Below the pieces are notes generated by a model. That model searched no databases and was not told the DNA's origin. It saw nothing but the letters and a program-made list of their open reading frames with translations. 64,000 nt of DNA from Tiliqua scincoides (taxonomy: Eukaryota; Chordata; Lepidosauria; Squamata; Scincidae), in contig NC_089821.1 of the NCBI RefSeq assembly GCF_035046505.1, positions 59,056,256 through 59,120,255 on the forward strand, read 5' to 3'. Made by a program: the position numbers and the translations under genes. Below, in pieces: positions 35,818-47,857 of the stretch. Positions within the stretch are counted from its first letter, which is position 1. Every line of letters begins with the position of its first letter.

Positions 35818-37153
35818 CTGGAGGAGATAGACAAAGATGAAGTGAAGCACACACTGTAGATATGCCTTTGTCAACAGATGAATAAGGCATACAAAGAATG
35901 GGCTGTATCTTAACTCTGTTTGAGGCTCTTCTGCACAAGCAAGAGTTGGCCAAAACCCACAATTTCCCACTGCCAATGCCAAAGCCACTGTTCTCTCCCC
36001 ATTCCATTCCTTTACCCTCCTTGGAGTCCTAGGCTATTTCAGAAAAAGGGACAAAGGATGAACTTTGACTGGCAACTGGCCCACAATGCAGCACTCCAAA
36101 GGCTGATATCTGACACAGGAACCTCTAGTTCTTGACCTCTGGTATCAGATACTTCGATAGTCAAAGAAGTGAATTTTCTTTTAGAACTTTTAAGATCTTT
36201 CTTTAACTCCTAGTGACCACCAAAATGGCAAAACTGTATCCCCATCAGGTGCCAAAGGTGGAATATTTAATCAGTCTAAGCTCAACATACATGGGCCTGT
36301 CACACCTGTAATGTACTGCAGTGTCTTGTGTACTATGACTAACCCGAGGTGTGCATTCCTCAGATCTTATGTAATCAAAAGTAGGGCTTTGATAGGACTT
36401 GCCTATTCCATAATACTCACACACATCATATAAAATAATCTAAACAATATCAGCAAACAAAATTGCTTTTGAATTGCTTTGCCACCATTCTACTTCCAAG
36501 ATTTGATTTGTTGCCATTTGTAGTACAAAGTCAGGCTTAGAACTGTAGCAAGGAGTACCAAGCAAAAATAGGAACTGAATGAAGGCAGGCATTGGTGACT
36601 TAAAGAGACTTGCTACTCTGATTAATGCCTTCAGTTTCAGGAAAAATTAGCAATATACTGTTTCCCTTGGGTACAGTGAGATTTTCTTGGCTTTCATAAG
36701 AACGTCAATGTGGGCAAAATGCCTGTTCTTTATTTCTAGGAACAAATCCCTGGTGTTCTTGGGGTAGAAGAATAAACATGTTTTATAACAAGTTGAGAAT
36801 ATTCTCAGAAAGTGTTAACGTCAGAGCCAACAAATCTAGATGTACTGAAATACTTATGTAGATCATATACAGGCCCAGCTAAGTTGTTGCCAGCCCTGAT
36901 AACTTCCTATACCAGCCCATCTACAAAGGAATTCATATGCATCAACATTATCCAAACTCAGAGACTGGTCTATTATTGTTCCTAAGATTTTTCTTCAATA
37001 CCAACAAGTTACATGGCACTTCACAGCACAACCAAAAGCAGCAACTCCTGGCTAGAAGGAGCTTCCAATCTGCAGTTTAACAGTGGAGCAAATAAAAAGA
37101 AAAGATTTCAAGATATTTTAGTACCTGCTCATTCCCCACAATTTTGTTTTAAG

Positions 37154-37224
37154 CCATTTCTGCCCAACGTTGCATATACACAACAGGAATCAAATGTGTA
37201 CACCTGTGGGTTGGGCAGAAATGG
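37154..37224. repeat. Hairpin with 15-bp perfect arms in RPLP2 intron
   Basis: CCATTTCTGCCCAAC at 37154-37168 and GTTGGGCAGAAATGG at 37210-37224 pair exactly; ACACAACAGG and CACCTGTGGG inside may pair partly. The loop is about 41 bases. It is most likely a MITE relic; I cannot rule out a structured intronic RNA. Confidence 0.6.
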
Positions 37225-38880
37225 GTTAGCTGAGGATGAAGACAATAGGATTAAGGTTCCAAGAGATGGAAGAGATGGCCCTTGACAGGTCTGAAGACAG
37301 AAAGATGGTGCAACCAGAATAAGCGTTGAGAGAGAAAAAGAACGAGAATGTGTGCACATCTGTGTTCAAGGTACAATGGGCAGCAAGAAAGCCATTATGA
37401 AACTTGTGAGCAGACCAGTTTTGGGTGGCTGTGATACAAGATCTTAGGCAGAAATTGATAATAGAGATTGAGTTGGAATGGTGGAGGACTTTAAGGGTGA
37501 GGGTGGTTTTAACAGTGTACTAAACTTGAGATAGAAAATTTCAAAGAAAAGCTCAATGCACTGGAAAAGACAGCATGTTCCAGAAGTCTGGAGGCAGACG
37601 ACAGCAGAAAAACTAGATAGTATTTAGTAGAAGAATGTGTCAAGATTTGAGGGGGGGGGACGAAAACACTGACATTAAATGCAACATAAAACAAACTGGG
37701 GAAAACATCAAAAATGTGATAAATAAATGCTAAGTGTTGATGGGGACAGGGAAGAGAAAAGAAAATAGTAAGAGGTAGACAGTGAACACTGAGAGGTTAA
37801 AAGAGTGAAATGGGAGCCTTTCTCTAAGTCTCATTTGAAAAAGGATAAGGGCAAGTGAGGCTGAAGGCTTTAATTTTAATCACACAAGGCCCTGGGTGGA
37901 GTGAAGGAGACAGCAGCATGTGCAAATTAGTTTTTAAGAAGGAGTGCATCAGATTGGCAGAGTAAATGGCAAAGGTAAACATATCTGCAGATACAGTATT
38001 CAGCTAACATTTACTTTGTTTTCAGAGAGAAAAGAATATCTTTCTCACAGCAGTATGTTGAGAACATCCTCCACATAAACAAGCAGCCAGTGCCTGTTTT
38101 TAAGAGGGCTTCCCAATTTAATGTGGTCCACCAGCGAAACCCAGCAGGTACCAGTATTAACCTGTGGGAATTAGGATGGACCCATTAACATCTAGGCTGA
38201 GTTGTTTTTTTAAAAGCTTCCAGTATGCTCAGATTGTGTTCTTTTTTTAGGTTCTAGCACGCTAAAATTTTTACAAGCAAGCATGATGCTAGGAAAGATG
38301 GCCACTACTATGCTTACATCACTTCCACCCATTTTCTACCAAAATAAATGCAGGAAACTATCTGGAACATAGCTGCCTCCACAGTGTATGGTGAAAACAT
38401 GGTGACCTCCACTCAATTGATTTTAATGAAGGAACACCATTTTGCTATTTTTAAAATAACCATGCTGGAAGCATGCTAGAAACGTCACTTCCACAATTTT
38501 TTCTAGCTAAAAAAACAGTTCTAGTCTTACTGATATGAATGCCACACAATGATTTATCCTGGGAATAAATAATGGGGGAATTGAGGCAGGCTGGGAATAA
38601 AATCTTACATAATAGCACTGCTAAACTGATCAAATCACCAAGAGATGAGTATGTTGTTTAGACTAGTTCAAAGCTATGGCAAGTGGTGACAACCTGAGAT
38701 TGCTGAGAAGCAAATGACAAATCTGGTGGAAAGGCAGGATGGGTAGGCAGGCATGTATGTATAAATAAATAAAATCCATTGGTATGCTGCTTATGCGAGA
38801 ATTTTTTTCTCACCCTAGAGCCTTCAATGATTAAGAAGGAGCCCTACTGGACCCTTCCAAACCTCAGAATTTCAACTCAC

Positions 38881-38929
38881 CTTGGGCAATTACATCTTCA
38901 ATGTTTTTCCCGTTCAGCTCACTAATGAC
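38881..38929 (-). CDS. RPLP2: RPLP2 coding exon 2
   Basis: 49 bases encode VISELNGKNIEDVIAQ plus the first base of a glycine codon. It is identical to the human peptide over this stretch as I recall it. The acceptor is CTTCTCACAG and the donor GTGAGT. Confidence 0.97.
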
Positions 38930-39948
38930 CTGTGAGAAGTAAATTGAAAGTATTAAGGATGGGCTGCTTAGTATCCCATACTTCTCTCAGTGCTACTATC
39001 TTTAGAAGGTGTGTGGCCATTTCAGAAAGGAGAAGTAAGAAATATTCCCTTTTAAATTATAAGGGAAGAGGACTATCTTACAAAACCTCAATGCAGGTTA
39101 CACAAATCTAAATTTCAAAATGAAGGGGAGATGGGGGATAGAGAAAGATAATTGACAAAAAGGATTTACAATGTAAGCAACTCTCATCATCTCCTCCACT
39201 CTTATGTCCACTGGAGACAGCCACAAATACATATATGCCCCTCCTCAATGGTCCACAGTACTTACTCCCCTTTTATGCTCTCCCCCAACAAGCCCTGTCT
39301 ACATTACCGTTAGCTAGCCAGACTAAAATACATTATGTTATTCAATTTGCAACAACCAACATATACAAGCATTGTTGTTTCTGCTATCAGACAATGATAA
39401 CTTGAGTTTGGGTTAAGGACTGAGTAAAAAGTTGTCACCATTTCATGGGCAAGGATGAGAGATCAAGAGTGTTTTGACTCCTCCAGTTGTATTTCTACTA
39501 CTCAATATCACTAAAACTAAGAAGAGGCATGAAGTCAGATTCTAGAAACACAGGTACAGCAAAGTCAAGTACAGTCAAGCTCAGAAACAGCACAACAATA
39601 TTTCTGTGGCTACTGATCTTATATCAAGAAAGATGAGGTAGGGAACAAATGAAGTGCAGCATGCATGTGTGTATTTTGGAAGGTTCAGTTAAGAGTTTAT
39701 TTTGGCAATATTTGGTCGAGTGCTAACAAATACAGATAAGTGAATGACGACAAGAGCAAATTCCAGCACAAGTGTGTTTGCAAAGAAAAAAGATAGAAGG
39801 AAAGCAAGTTCAAAGTACTGACAATCATAACTATCATACTGTCACAACTAAACATACTATTTGAATAGTAGTAACCAACAGCCATTTTTCTGGATCTCGC
39901 CAACTCTGGTGTTGTAATAATTACAGCAGCATCTGTCTTAATGTAGAC

Positions 39949-40385
39949 CAGGGGTGCCCAAACCCCGGCCCTGGGGCCACATGCAGCTCTCAGGGAGCCC
40001 CCGGTCTCCAATGAGCCTCTGGCCCTCTGGAGATTTGTTGGAGCCCTCACTGGCCCAATGCAACTGCTTTCAGCATGAGGGTGACTGTTTGACCTCTCAC
40101 ATGAGCTGTGGGATGAGGGCTTCCTGCACTGCTTGCTGTTTCAGGTATGTGATGCAGTAGCGGCAGCAAAGGAAAGGTCAGCCTTGCATTGTGCAAGGAC
40201 TTTATAGGCCTTGAGCTATTTCAAGACCTTCATTCATTCATATAATCTTTAATATATTCATTTATGTAAACTTGTGTAAATTTATTCAAATTTTAAATGT
40301 AAATTAATTCTTTTTTCCCCCCAGCCCCCAACACAGTGTCAGAGAGATGATGTGGCTCTCCTGCCAAAAACTTTGGACACCCCTG
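39949..40385 (+). mobile_element. Complete hAT-type non-autonomous element with exact 8-bp duplication
   Basis: The element starts CAGGGGTGCCCAAACCCC and ends AAAACTTTGGACACCCCTG. The 8-base duplication ATGTAGAC (39941-39948 and 40386-40393) is perfect. It is 437 bases long, non-coding, and lies in an RPLP2 intron. It is the best preserved of the related copies at 1, 1703 and 61516. Confidence 0.92.
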
Positions 40386-40844
40386 ATGTAGACCAACGTG
40401 GGGGGGGGGGACGGGACGACACCAGATACTCTTGAACTGTCTCAATTTAAAACTTTCTCTTAGAGTTAGAACCACCCCACTTAGAGTTAGAACCACCACT
40501 CTCTCTTCCTTAGAACCACCCCAGAGAAGCTGCACTATGCCACACTGAACTTTTGCAAGGAGGCTGTATTTTCTCAGATACATTACTGAAACTGTTCTTT
40601 AAAAAAATATAGTGGTCCCTAGGCATTTACCACAGACAAGGGGGATAAAGTATCAGGTATCTGGATGCTATTTACCAGCTTAGATTGGTGCAAGAGCTGT
40701 AGCTCCATCTGGAGGCCAGTTACCCACAAAGTAATCACATTGCAATGTGTGGCTGCTTTTACAGACTGTTCAGAAATGACAACTGGTTCATAATGCAATT
40801 GAAAGAAACATTAGCAAATATGCCATAGTTTGCTAGTGGAATTA

Positions 40845-40934
40845 GGGCACAATCCTAAACAGGTCTACTCAGAACTAAGTCCTATTGTGTTCAATGGGAC
40901 TTACCCCCAGGAAAGTAAGGTTAGGATTGCAGCC
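40845..40934. mobile_element. Short palindromic MITE with TTA duplication
   Basis: It starts GGGCACAATCCTAAACAG and ends GGTTAGGATTGCAGCC, with the core CTATTGTGTTCAATGGGAC. TTA lies at 40842-40844 and 40935-40937. Confidence 0.8.
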
Positions 40935-41169
40935 TTAATCTTATAAGGCAGGAAAAATCGATAAACAATTTTTAAAGCATGCTGCTGCTTACCCTGGGGG
41001 TCCACAAAATTGGCTGCCAATGGCAACCAATCCAGTCCTAGCTGCCCAGTAAAAAGAACCCCCACCATTGAGTTTTCCATGAGTTAGAAGAGGATTCAGA
41101 GATAGGGGGCACCTCTCACAGTGCCAGTCAAGAGAACCAATCCCACCCTCAGTCTGAAAAAGAGATATA

Positions 41170-41488
41170 GTTGAACCTTGGTATCTTCGGAGTGGGTGGA
41201 TCAGATACTGGGATCCAAGTTCAAATCCCTTTCAAAACCCAAATGCATTTTGGGGCAAACCTAGGAGAAGACAGGAACCTCTGAGCAACTCAGAAGTGGA
41301 TCTTTCAGAGCTAAAAATATCTCTACAACCTGGGAAATGGCAGTTTGGCAATTAAAAGGTAGGAGCCCCTATTTTGGTGCTTTTTTTGTTTTGAAAGTAT
41401 TTAAATTTGGACCCCAGTATCCATTGGCATCTGAGGCGAGTCAAATCCACAGATGCCAGACCTCGGGATACTATGGTCTGACTGTATG
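41170..41488. mobile_element. pogo/Tigger-like MITE
   Basis: The left end AGTTGAACCTTGGTATCTTC and right end GGGATACTATGGTCTGACTG are imperfect inverted repeats, and internal words such as CCCCAGTATCCATTGGCATC fit the Tigger terminal pattern. It is non-coding. Confidence 0.6.
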
Positions 41489-42685
41489 TTCGAATCAGAC
41501 AACTGCTCTATTGGTGTTTATTCAATAGCTGCTTTTGTTTATTTACCTAAACATAGTTAAAGAAAGCAAAAATATATCAGTCAGTTCTTCTGTATTAATT
41601 CTCCATGACAGCCACCTCTTTTAATACTAGAGGATAGCATATACAACTCATATACATATGAGTTACAGCAGCTTACAGTAACCACTTGCTCTGTACTGGC
41701 ATCAAGGCAATAAAGGGGAATGGAAGAGGACTGGGCTTCTATCTGGAACAGTACAGTTAAGTTATGTTAACAGAACAGTATGTTATGCCAGCTGCACTTT
41801 GCTGACACAGGGCCACTTGCCCGACAAGTGAGGCAGTTAAGAAACTGTTAACATTTGTCAGCAATTCCTGCATTTATTTACTATTCTGTGGCTTTTCAGC
41901 TAATTAGTGTTTTCCACCCAAAATGGAAGATTATTAAAATCTAAATTTTATTTTTTGTTCACTAGAGTGGTACATACATTATGCCTGAACTAAGCTGGGT
42001 GTACTTCAGAATAAGAGTATGGTTTGAGAAGTTATAGAATACTGTGCATACAAAGGAAACTGAGAGAGCTTATTTGGGGGCTCCTACCATAAGAGTTTAA
42101 GCCCCATCAAGAAATCAGTTTAAAAACCAAAATAACTTCTGTCTTTTTATTGACTCAATATTTGCCAATTAGTAGATCAGCTAATGAGTATTCAATTTGG
42201 GTTAATAAGCATGCAATCAGTTATCAACTGTACCCAGTGATTTGCCTAGTACCCAGTGAAAGTCCATGAACATTTTATGTTTAGACACATAACAAAGGAA
42301 AAAAATGTATTTTTTCTATTTTAGAAATATTTTACTAGTTTGTATTTCTAGCCAGTTTCAGCCCAAGCTCTTTGGATAGTAAACACCAATGAAAGGCCCA
42401 CATTAACGTAATCTAGATTATGTGAAAGTTACTCTGAACTAGCATAAACTTCAGGCACTGAAACTGCTCAGAAAGTCTTCAGAGAAAGTGGGGTCACCCT
42501 TTATGAGGCAGCATGACCACCATTATGGAAAGCTTCACATCACATAGTGGATACACAGATACAGTCAAGAGAGTTTAAGATAAAGGAGGTGGTGATTCAA
42601 GATACTAGCACATTTCCTGTGGAATTATACAATTGTATTAACTGCCAAGGCAAAACAGGAACAACTTTTAGGACACATTTCTCAC

Positions 42686-42808
42686 CTTATTCACACGCTC
42701 ATCATCTGTCTCAATGCCTACACTATCAAGGATTTTCTTCAAGTCTTTTGAGCTTGGGGATTCATTGCCCCCAAGAACAGCAAGAAGATAAGCTGCAATG
42801 TAACGCAT
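42686..42808 (-). CDS. RPLP2: RPLP2 coding exon 1 (start of protein)
   Basis: 41 codons begin MRYIAAYLLAVLGGNESPSS and continue KDLKKILDSVGIETDDERVN K, the helical dimerisation domain that pairs with P1. The ATG is two bases downstream of the acceptor (CTCTTTTTCAG, then A ATG), so the exon starts at 42809. The donor is GTGAGA in phase 0. Confidence 0.97.
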
Positions 42809-43079
42809 TCTGAAAAAGAGAAGCAGAGGTTTTATACACATGGGCTGCATATAGAAAATCAAATTATTTTTCTTACAACTATATGCCAGTTTTAAAATTA
42901 ATTATACCATCCAGGTTATTTCTAACTTTCAGAGACATACATAGTTACTAACACAATTTTAGACATTTATTCTTAAGAACTACTCTTAAGGTATTCAAAC
43001 AAGTGAAAAAGTCATCAGCATGTATATCAGCATACATATTTCTGTAAAATACAGAAAAAGTCTAGAAGAAGCAAACAGC

Positions 43080-43337
43080 ACCTTATTTATTTATTATTAT
43101 TTTTCACATTTTTATACAGTCCTTCCTCCAGGGTGCTCTTCCTCCAAGAACTCAGGGTGGTGTACACAGTTGCTCACCTCCTTTTTTTCTTCACAACCAC
43201 CCTTGTGAGGTAGGTGAGACTGAGAGAAAGTGACTGGCCCAAGGTCATCCAGGAAGCTTCATGGCTGAGGGGGGAATCTGAACCTGGATCTTCCAGGTCT
43301 AAGTCCACCTCCCAAACCACAACACCACCTGGCTCTA
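43080..43337 (-). mobile_element. CORE-type (MIR-like) SINE
   Basis: Minus strand: AGAGCCAGGTGGTGTTGTGG head, B-box CCAGGTTCAGATTCC, the CORE segment TGACCTTGGGCCAGTCACTT, then CTCACAAGGGTGGTTGTGAA and a tail of AATAATAATAAATAAATAA. The copy is nearly full length, in RPLP2 intron 1. Confidence 0.8.
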
Positions 43338-43689
43338 CACCTTAAACTGCAATGGACTGCATTTCCTTTATGAAGAAACACTGGTTTTCTGATTTTGCTT
43401 TTTAAGATAGCCCCCCCCAAAGGGCTACAGATCCAGACAACCAACAAACTGCTGTATAAGTCATTCAAAAAAGCACATGATGCATTTTCTCATCCGTTTG
43501 TTAAGTGTTTTGGGAAATAAAAGAAAAAAGTGAGCATATTTCATCATAGCATTTCTAAACAAGCACCTCCAAGGTGTCCATGTGCTGCCTTAACACCCTC
43601 ACTGTGGTCCCTCTGATGAAATCACAAATTTCAACAAAGTGTTTCCTTCAGGGGAAAAATTATACCCCAGGAAACCTCAAGAGCACATG

Positions 43690-44020
43690 GCATTAAGAGC
43701 ATAAGAAGAGCCCCGCTGGATCAGGCCAAAGGCCCATCTAGTCCAGCTTCCTGTATCCCACAGTGGCCCACCAGATGCACACAAGACAAGAGACCTGCAT
43801 CCCTGGTGCCCTCCCCTGCATCTGGCATTCTGATGCAGCCCATTTCTAAAACCAGGAGGCTGCACATAGCACCATGGCGTGTAACCCGTAATGGATTTTT
43901 CCTGCAGAAACTGGCCCAAACCCTTTGAAAGGCATCCAGGCCAGATGCCGTCACCACATCCTGTGGCAGGGAGTTCCACAGATACTGGGTCAAGAGACAT
44001 TTTCTTTTGTCTGTCTAATT
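43690..44020 (-). mobile_element. CR1-type LINE 3' end
   Basis: Minus strand: GGAACTCCCTGCCACAGGAT, CTGGATGCCTTTCAAAGGG and TGCAGGAAAAATCCATTACG, ending AGCTGGACTAGATGGGCCTT, TGGCCTGATCCAGCGGGGCT and CTTATGCTCTTA. The order fits a CR1 3' region. It is truncated at its 5' end and lies in RPLP2 intron 1. Confidence 0.85.
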
Positions 44021-44189
44021 CTCCCAACACTCCACGTTAGTGGATGAGCCCTGGTGTTGTGTGAGAGGGAAAAGAGCACCCCTTAGCAGGCACTGCCCCG
44101 CACTCCTTTCCCTTGTCCAAACCAGGCCATGAAGGCCTCAGCCACACACTTCAACGCGCCCTGCTGCCTTTGTTTAGCAGCCCATCGCG

Positions 44190-44790
44190 GCTAATGGCTC
44201 CTGTCCGCTCTAGGAGGCCGCCTCAGGAAGCACATGGCCGCCATGTCACCCTCCCCCCCCGTCCCACATGGTACGGCCCTGATCAGCACTCGGGTAGGAA
44301 CGCTCGCAGAAGAACGCTGGACGCGTTCTGGGCGGAACCACCACGATGAAAAGGGGGAAGGCGAAGAAGCCCACGGACCAACTTACTTCAAGGGGTTCTT
44401 AGCGCGAAGGCCTCCAGACGTGCGCTCGCTACGGACGCAGCAGCGAAAAGGAAGGGGCGGAGCTTGCAACGCGGGGTTCTTCCGTGGACTCTCCAACAAC
44501 CTGATTTGCTATTGGGCATCAGGGAGAACCAATCAAGAGTTGTCTTGTTAACGGGGGGGGGTTGGTTACTTAACGGCCGCCATGACACTAGAGGCACCCA
44601 AGACACAGATTGTTCGAATCGGGCTGCCATGTGACTTCTGACGGCAGCAAGGAGAAGTGGGAGTTGCCGCCTTCCAAGTCGACGTGAGGCCGCAGGCACC
44701 GCCAGCAGGTGTGCCGCCCAGCCGCGTGGGCTCCCTAATTGGAGGCTTTGGAAGGCTGTGCTCGATGCCTCTGGGGGAGCTGGCTCTGAA
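44190..44790. promoter_or_regulatory. RPLP2: CpG-rich block, RPLP2 promoter and possibly shared with PIDD1
   Basis: CpG density is high (CGCTCGC, GCGCGAAGG, ACGCGTTC, GGCCGCC) and drops on both sides. The minus-strand side holds the RPLP2 first exon. The plus-strand side (about 44600-44780) has GT sites that could end a first PIDD1 exon. In mammals these two genes are divergent, so a shared promoter is plausible but not shown here. Confidence 0.65.
44387..44450 (-). other. RPLP2: RPLP2 non-coding exon 1 with 5'-TOP start
   Basis: On the minus strand CCGCCCCTTC is followed by CTTTTCGCTGCTGCG, a C plus pyrimidine start typical of translationally regulated ribosomal-protein mRNAs. The exon ends at a GTAAGT donor (44386 down). 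The transcription start is inferred from the TOP motif only. Confidence 0.8.
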
Positions 44791-44861
44791 GTGCTCTAGC
44801 TTGGCTTCAGGTGCCAGACACTGGGTGGCCCTTTGTCTGCAGCAGACTACAGCCCAGGCCT

Positions 44862-45118
44862 AAGCGTGCCTACTCAGAAGTAAGGCCCATTAGAGTCAGT
44901 GGGGCTTCCTCCCAGGAAAGTGTGGACAGGGTGGCTGCCTCAGAGCCCCATCCTATGCACTTTTACCCAGAAGTAAGCCCCACTATAGTCAATGAGGCCT
45001 AGTCCCAAGTAAGTGTGGATAGGATGGCAGCCTCAGAGCCCAATCCTATGCATGCCTAGAAAGAAATTCCCATTATAGTCAAACAGGCTTACTCCCAGGT
45101 AGGTGAGGATAGGATTGC
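44862..45118. repeat. Tandem array of short palindromic MITE, three units
   Basis: Units of about 85-92 bases each contain AGAAGTAAGNCCCATTAGAG-like text, a CTTNCTCCCAGG / TAGTCCCAAGTAAGTG block and GATAGGATGGCAGCCTCAGAG. This is the unit of the array at 25950 in the opposite orientation. It lies just right of the RPLP2 CpG block. Confidence 0.8.
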
Positions 45119-45311
45119 AAGAACAGTGGAGGCAAGTGGATGGCGTAGCTAATTATAGTGTAGGCCAGTGCCAAACTCAAAATGTTGCCCCAGAAGTGAT
45201 GTCACACCCAGGCTTTTTAAAAGGTGGAAATTGGGAAGAACCCACCTCCTCCCCCCAGCAGCTCACCACCCACTTGCTCTGCTACCTCCCCCTAGTCAGT
45301 GGCATAACTAA

Positions 45312-45490
45312 GGGCACAATTCTAACCAACTTTCCAGCACTGACATAGCTGGGCCAATGTGGTGTGCACTCCATCCTGCAGTGGGGAGGCAGTCAAGAAG
45401 GCCTCCTCAAGAAAAGGGCATGTTTGTTTCCTTACCTTGGGTCTGCATTGAGGCTAGGTCAGTGCTGGAAATTTGGTTAAGATTGCACCC
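45312..45490. mobile_element. Long palindromic MITE
   Basis: It starts GGGCACAATTCTAACCAACT, then TTCCAGCACTGACATAGC, and ends CAGTGCTGGAAATTTGGTTA plus AGATTGCACCC. The left flank is TAA and the right flank GAA, so the duplication has decayed. It is non-coding. Confidence 0.75.
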
Positions 45491-46569
45491 GAAGGCATCT
45501 ATCTGCTGCCTGGGAAAGAAGATTTTGTAGTGCTTCTCCCCCCTCCCCCGCATGATAAAATCAAATTTAATTAGGTAAAACAAATAAAAAGTTATTGGTT
45601 CCATGCTGTATCATAATAACATCTCATTGGCACTCAGAACAATCAGTCTCATAGGTCAGTTTGGAGTTAAGCAAATCCGTTTTTTGTTCCACAAGACAGT
45701 TGTGTTTTCATTTTCTGGGTAATTGGCCATAATTTTTGATAGAATACAAATATTCTAACGTGGTTTGTTTTATTGCACTCTGCATTAATTTACCTTTCCA
45801 ATGATATATAACATTACAGTATTATTCATACAAACCAAGATGTTCACAATTTTGGTCACTAGAGTCAAACTCAGCTTGTTGCCCCCCTAAAGCTTGATGC
45901 CTGGTGCAACAGCTACCCCCTTAGCTACGCCACTGAACTGTGGATGAACAGAGGTTTGTGCCCCATCAGCCAATTTGCAACCTGGGGCAACCACCTCAGT
46001 TGGCCTTATGGTTGGACCAGCCCTGTATTTGTACATTAACTCTAATGTTGACCCCCTCAGACATTTCAGCCATGTGATGGGATGTACTTACAGAAAAACT
46101 CCAATTGCACAGCTGTAAAGTTTAAAGGAGACTGTAGTTAAACAAAGAAGAAACCATAAAACCTAGAAGAATTTTCTGTTAGGAGTTAGATGACAATGGC
46201 CCAGAAAAAAAATATGTGGACACAGTGACATACACAAAGGCAAAGCTTAATCTGTAGATAAACAATTTCAGAATATATATTTTAAATTGTCATGTGCCTT
46301 GGCTTACATCCTCCTGGGAAAATAACTGAGCCTGAACTTAACATTGCACAAAAGGTGGAAACCATATGGTGACTGTCCCAGGTGACCAATTGTTTTTCAT
46401 TACACAACAGCATAAGACTGTCATACATAATCAAGGGAAAACTCTATTATATTAGCTAGTACAATTCAATTGAAACAGTTTAAAACAGAATCCTGAAAAT
46501 TTAGGGCGGCCTCAAACAGTTGAGTCACATATTTGCATTTGATTCTCACAATCTCTTCCATGCATATAA

Positions 46570-47112
46570 CAGCCCAATCCTATGCTAATCCATGGACGCC
46601 AGCACAGTGACAGCTAGTCTGCTGGTGGATGAGCCATGGACACCAGGGCAACAACATGACAGTGGTGCAACTCGGGTCAAAATGAGTGGAGATATCAGGA
46701 CAAGGAGGAGGTGATATGTACCATATTCCAAGCACCCACCAGACAACAGTCCTAATGCCAGAAAATGGTACACCAGAAAAAAAAAAAGCTGGTATAAGTT
46801 TTAATTAGCAATAATCATGCCTCGGATTAACCTCATTGGCTACCATCATGCCACTGTGCAAAGCTTCTTGGCCTTTTTGGCTATGATCAAGTGTAAAGCT
46901 GGCATAAGAAAGGAAAAACCTAAAGGGAACAATGGTAAGGGGGAATGATTGTTCCTTTACCTTGGGGCTGCACTTTACCTTGGGACTGCACCAGTGCGGG
47001 AAAGTTGGATAGGATTGGTCCCTCAGGCTGCAGTAGCATAACACTTACTTGGGAGTAAGCTAGTGAACTCAGTCGGCCTTACTTTAGAGTTGAGGCAGAT
47101 AGGATTGATCCA
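46570..47112. mobile_element. Long MITE variant followed by a short copy
   Basis: A degraded long-type element runs from AGCCCAATCCTATGC to GGGAAAGTTGGATAGGATTG (about 47018), with a duplicated CTTTACCTTGGGGCTGCAC / TTTACCTTGGGACTGCAC step inside. A short copy follows to about 47112 (ACTTACTTGGGAGTAAGC … AGGCAGATAGGATTGATC). Confidence 0.6.
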
Positions 47113-47699
47113 TCAATGAGGGCAACATACTTGCTGACAAAAATGCTAAAATAAAATCATTATTTTTGATAAAACAAATAGCTGGCAGATTAAAGCATAA
47201 TCTTCTGCATATTTATTCAGCTGCTGCATATTTACTCTAATCATATTCATTGAGGCTTTCTCCAGATAAATGTGCATTGAACTGCAATCTCAGATGCCAT
47301 TTTGCAGGCCAGGGTCTATTTTACATCCAAAGAAGTTATTTGCAATGCTGGTTTTAATTAGTGGCAGGCCTGCACTGAAAAAAAAAATACTTTTTGACCT
47401 AAAATCACTTTAACAAACTCAGCCTTTTGGTGCTTGACGTCTCAAAAGAGGCGTGATTTGGAGATCAAAGCAGCAGCTTGTAGATCACAATGGCTGTACT
47501 TTTGCAAGACCTCTCCTACAAACCGAAACTGGCGCTTGCTCCGCAGGCTAAAAGAGTAACCCTTGGCTTGCCGGAGAGGGAAGCACGTCGAGCTGCTAGG
47601 AACTTGCGGAGGGGGAGGAAGGGGCTGCCTCTTTAAGACAAAGGAGCGCAGGGCACAATCCAGCTTTGTGCTGCAGCAATGTGCAAACGTGGAGGGGAG

Positions 47700-47857
47700 G
47701 TTAGTAATTCTGGGTGTCCTTAGCCAGGGCGCTGGTCCTGACTCCACTTGCATGAAAGTAACTCTCCCTGTGCAATCAAGCGGCCTTTTTCCGGGTTCGA
47801 GTGTTTAGGGTCGAAGTCATCCAGCACAGGTAGAATGAACCTGCCCACCCAGCTCAG
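47700..47857 (+). other. PIDD1: Candidate 5' non-coding exon of PIDD1
   Basis: A consensus donor CAG|GTAAGAG lies at 47857/47858 at the edge of a modestly GC-rich stretch. Joined to the acceptor at 49590-49591 it would place an untranslated exon before the start codon. The 5' end is unknown. A competing first exon may lie in the CpG block at 44.6-44.8 kb. Confidence 0.35.

Larger units (their letters stand above)
33435..44450 (-). other. RPLP2: RPLP2 transcription unit (five exons)
   Basis: The gene encodes the acidic ribosomal protein P2, which forms dimers with P1 on the lateral stalk of the 60S subunit and recruits GTPase translation factors. Exons: non-coding 44387-44450; coding 42686-42808 (exon from 42809), 38881-38929, 35722-35817 and 33487-33563. 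All junctions follow GT/AG and phases agree (0, 1, 1). The coding total is 345 bases: 114 residues plus stop, one residue shorter than human. All four introns have gained transposons. PIDD1 lies divergently upstream and PNPLA2 in the same orientation downstream, as I recall for human 11p15.5. The intact frame, introns, TOP start and poly(A) signal show it is the functional gene and not one of the processed copies common for ribosomal proteins. Confidence 0.96.

Noticed and set aside
33564-44386. SNORA52 snoRNA in an RPLP2 intron
   Set aside because: It is expected from human, but I could not find a sequence with convincing H/ACA boxes and stems by eye. It may be present.
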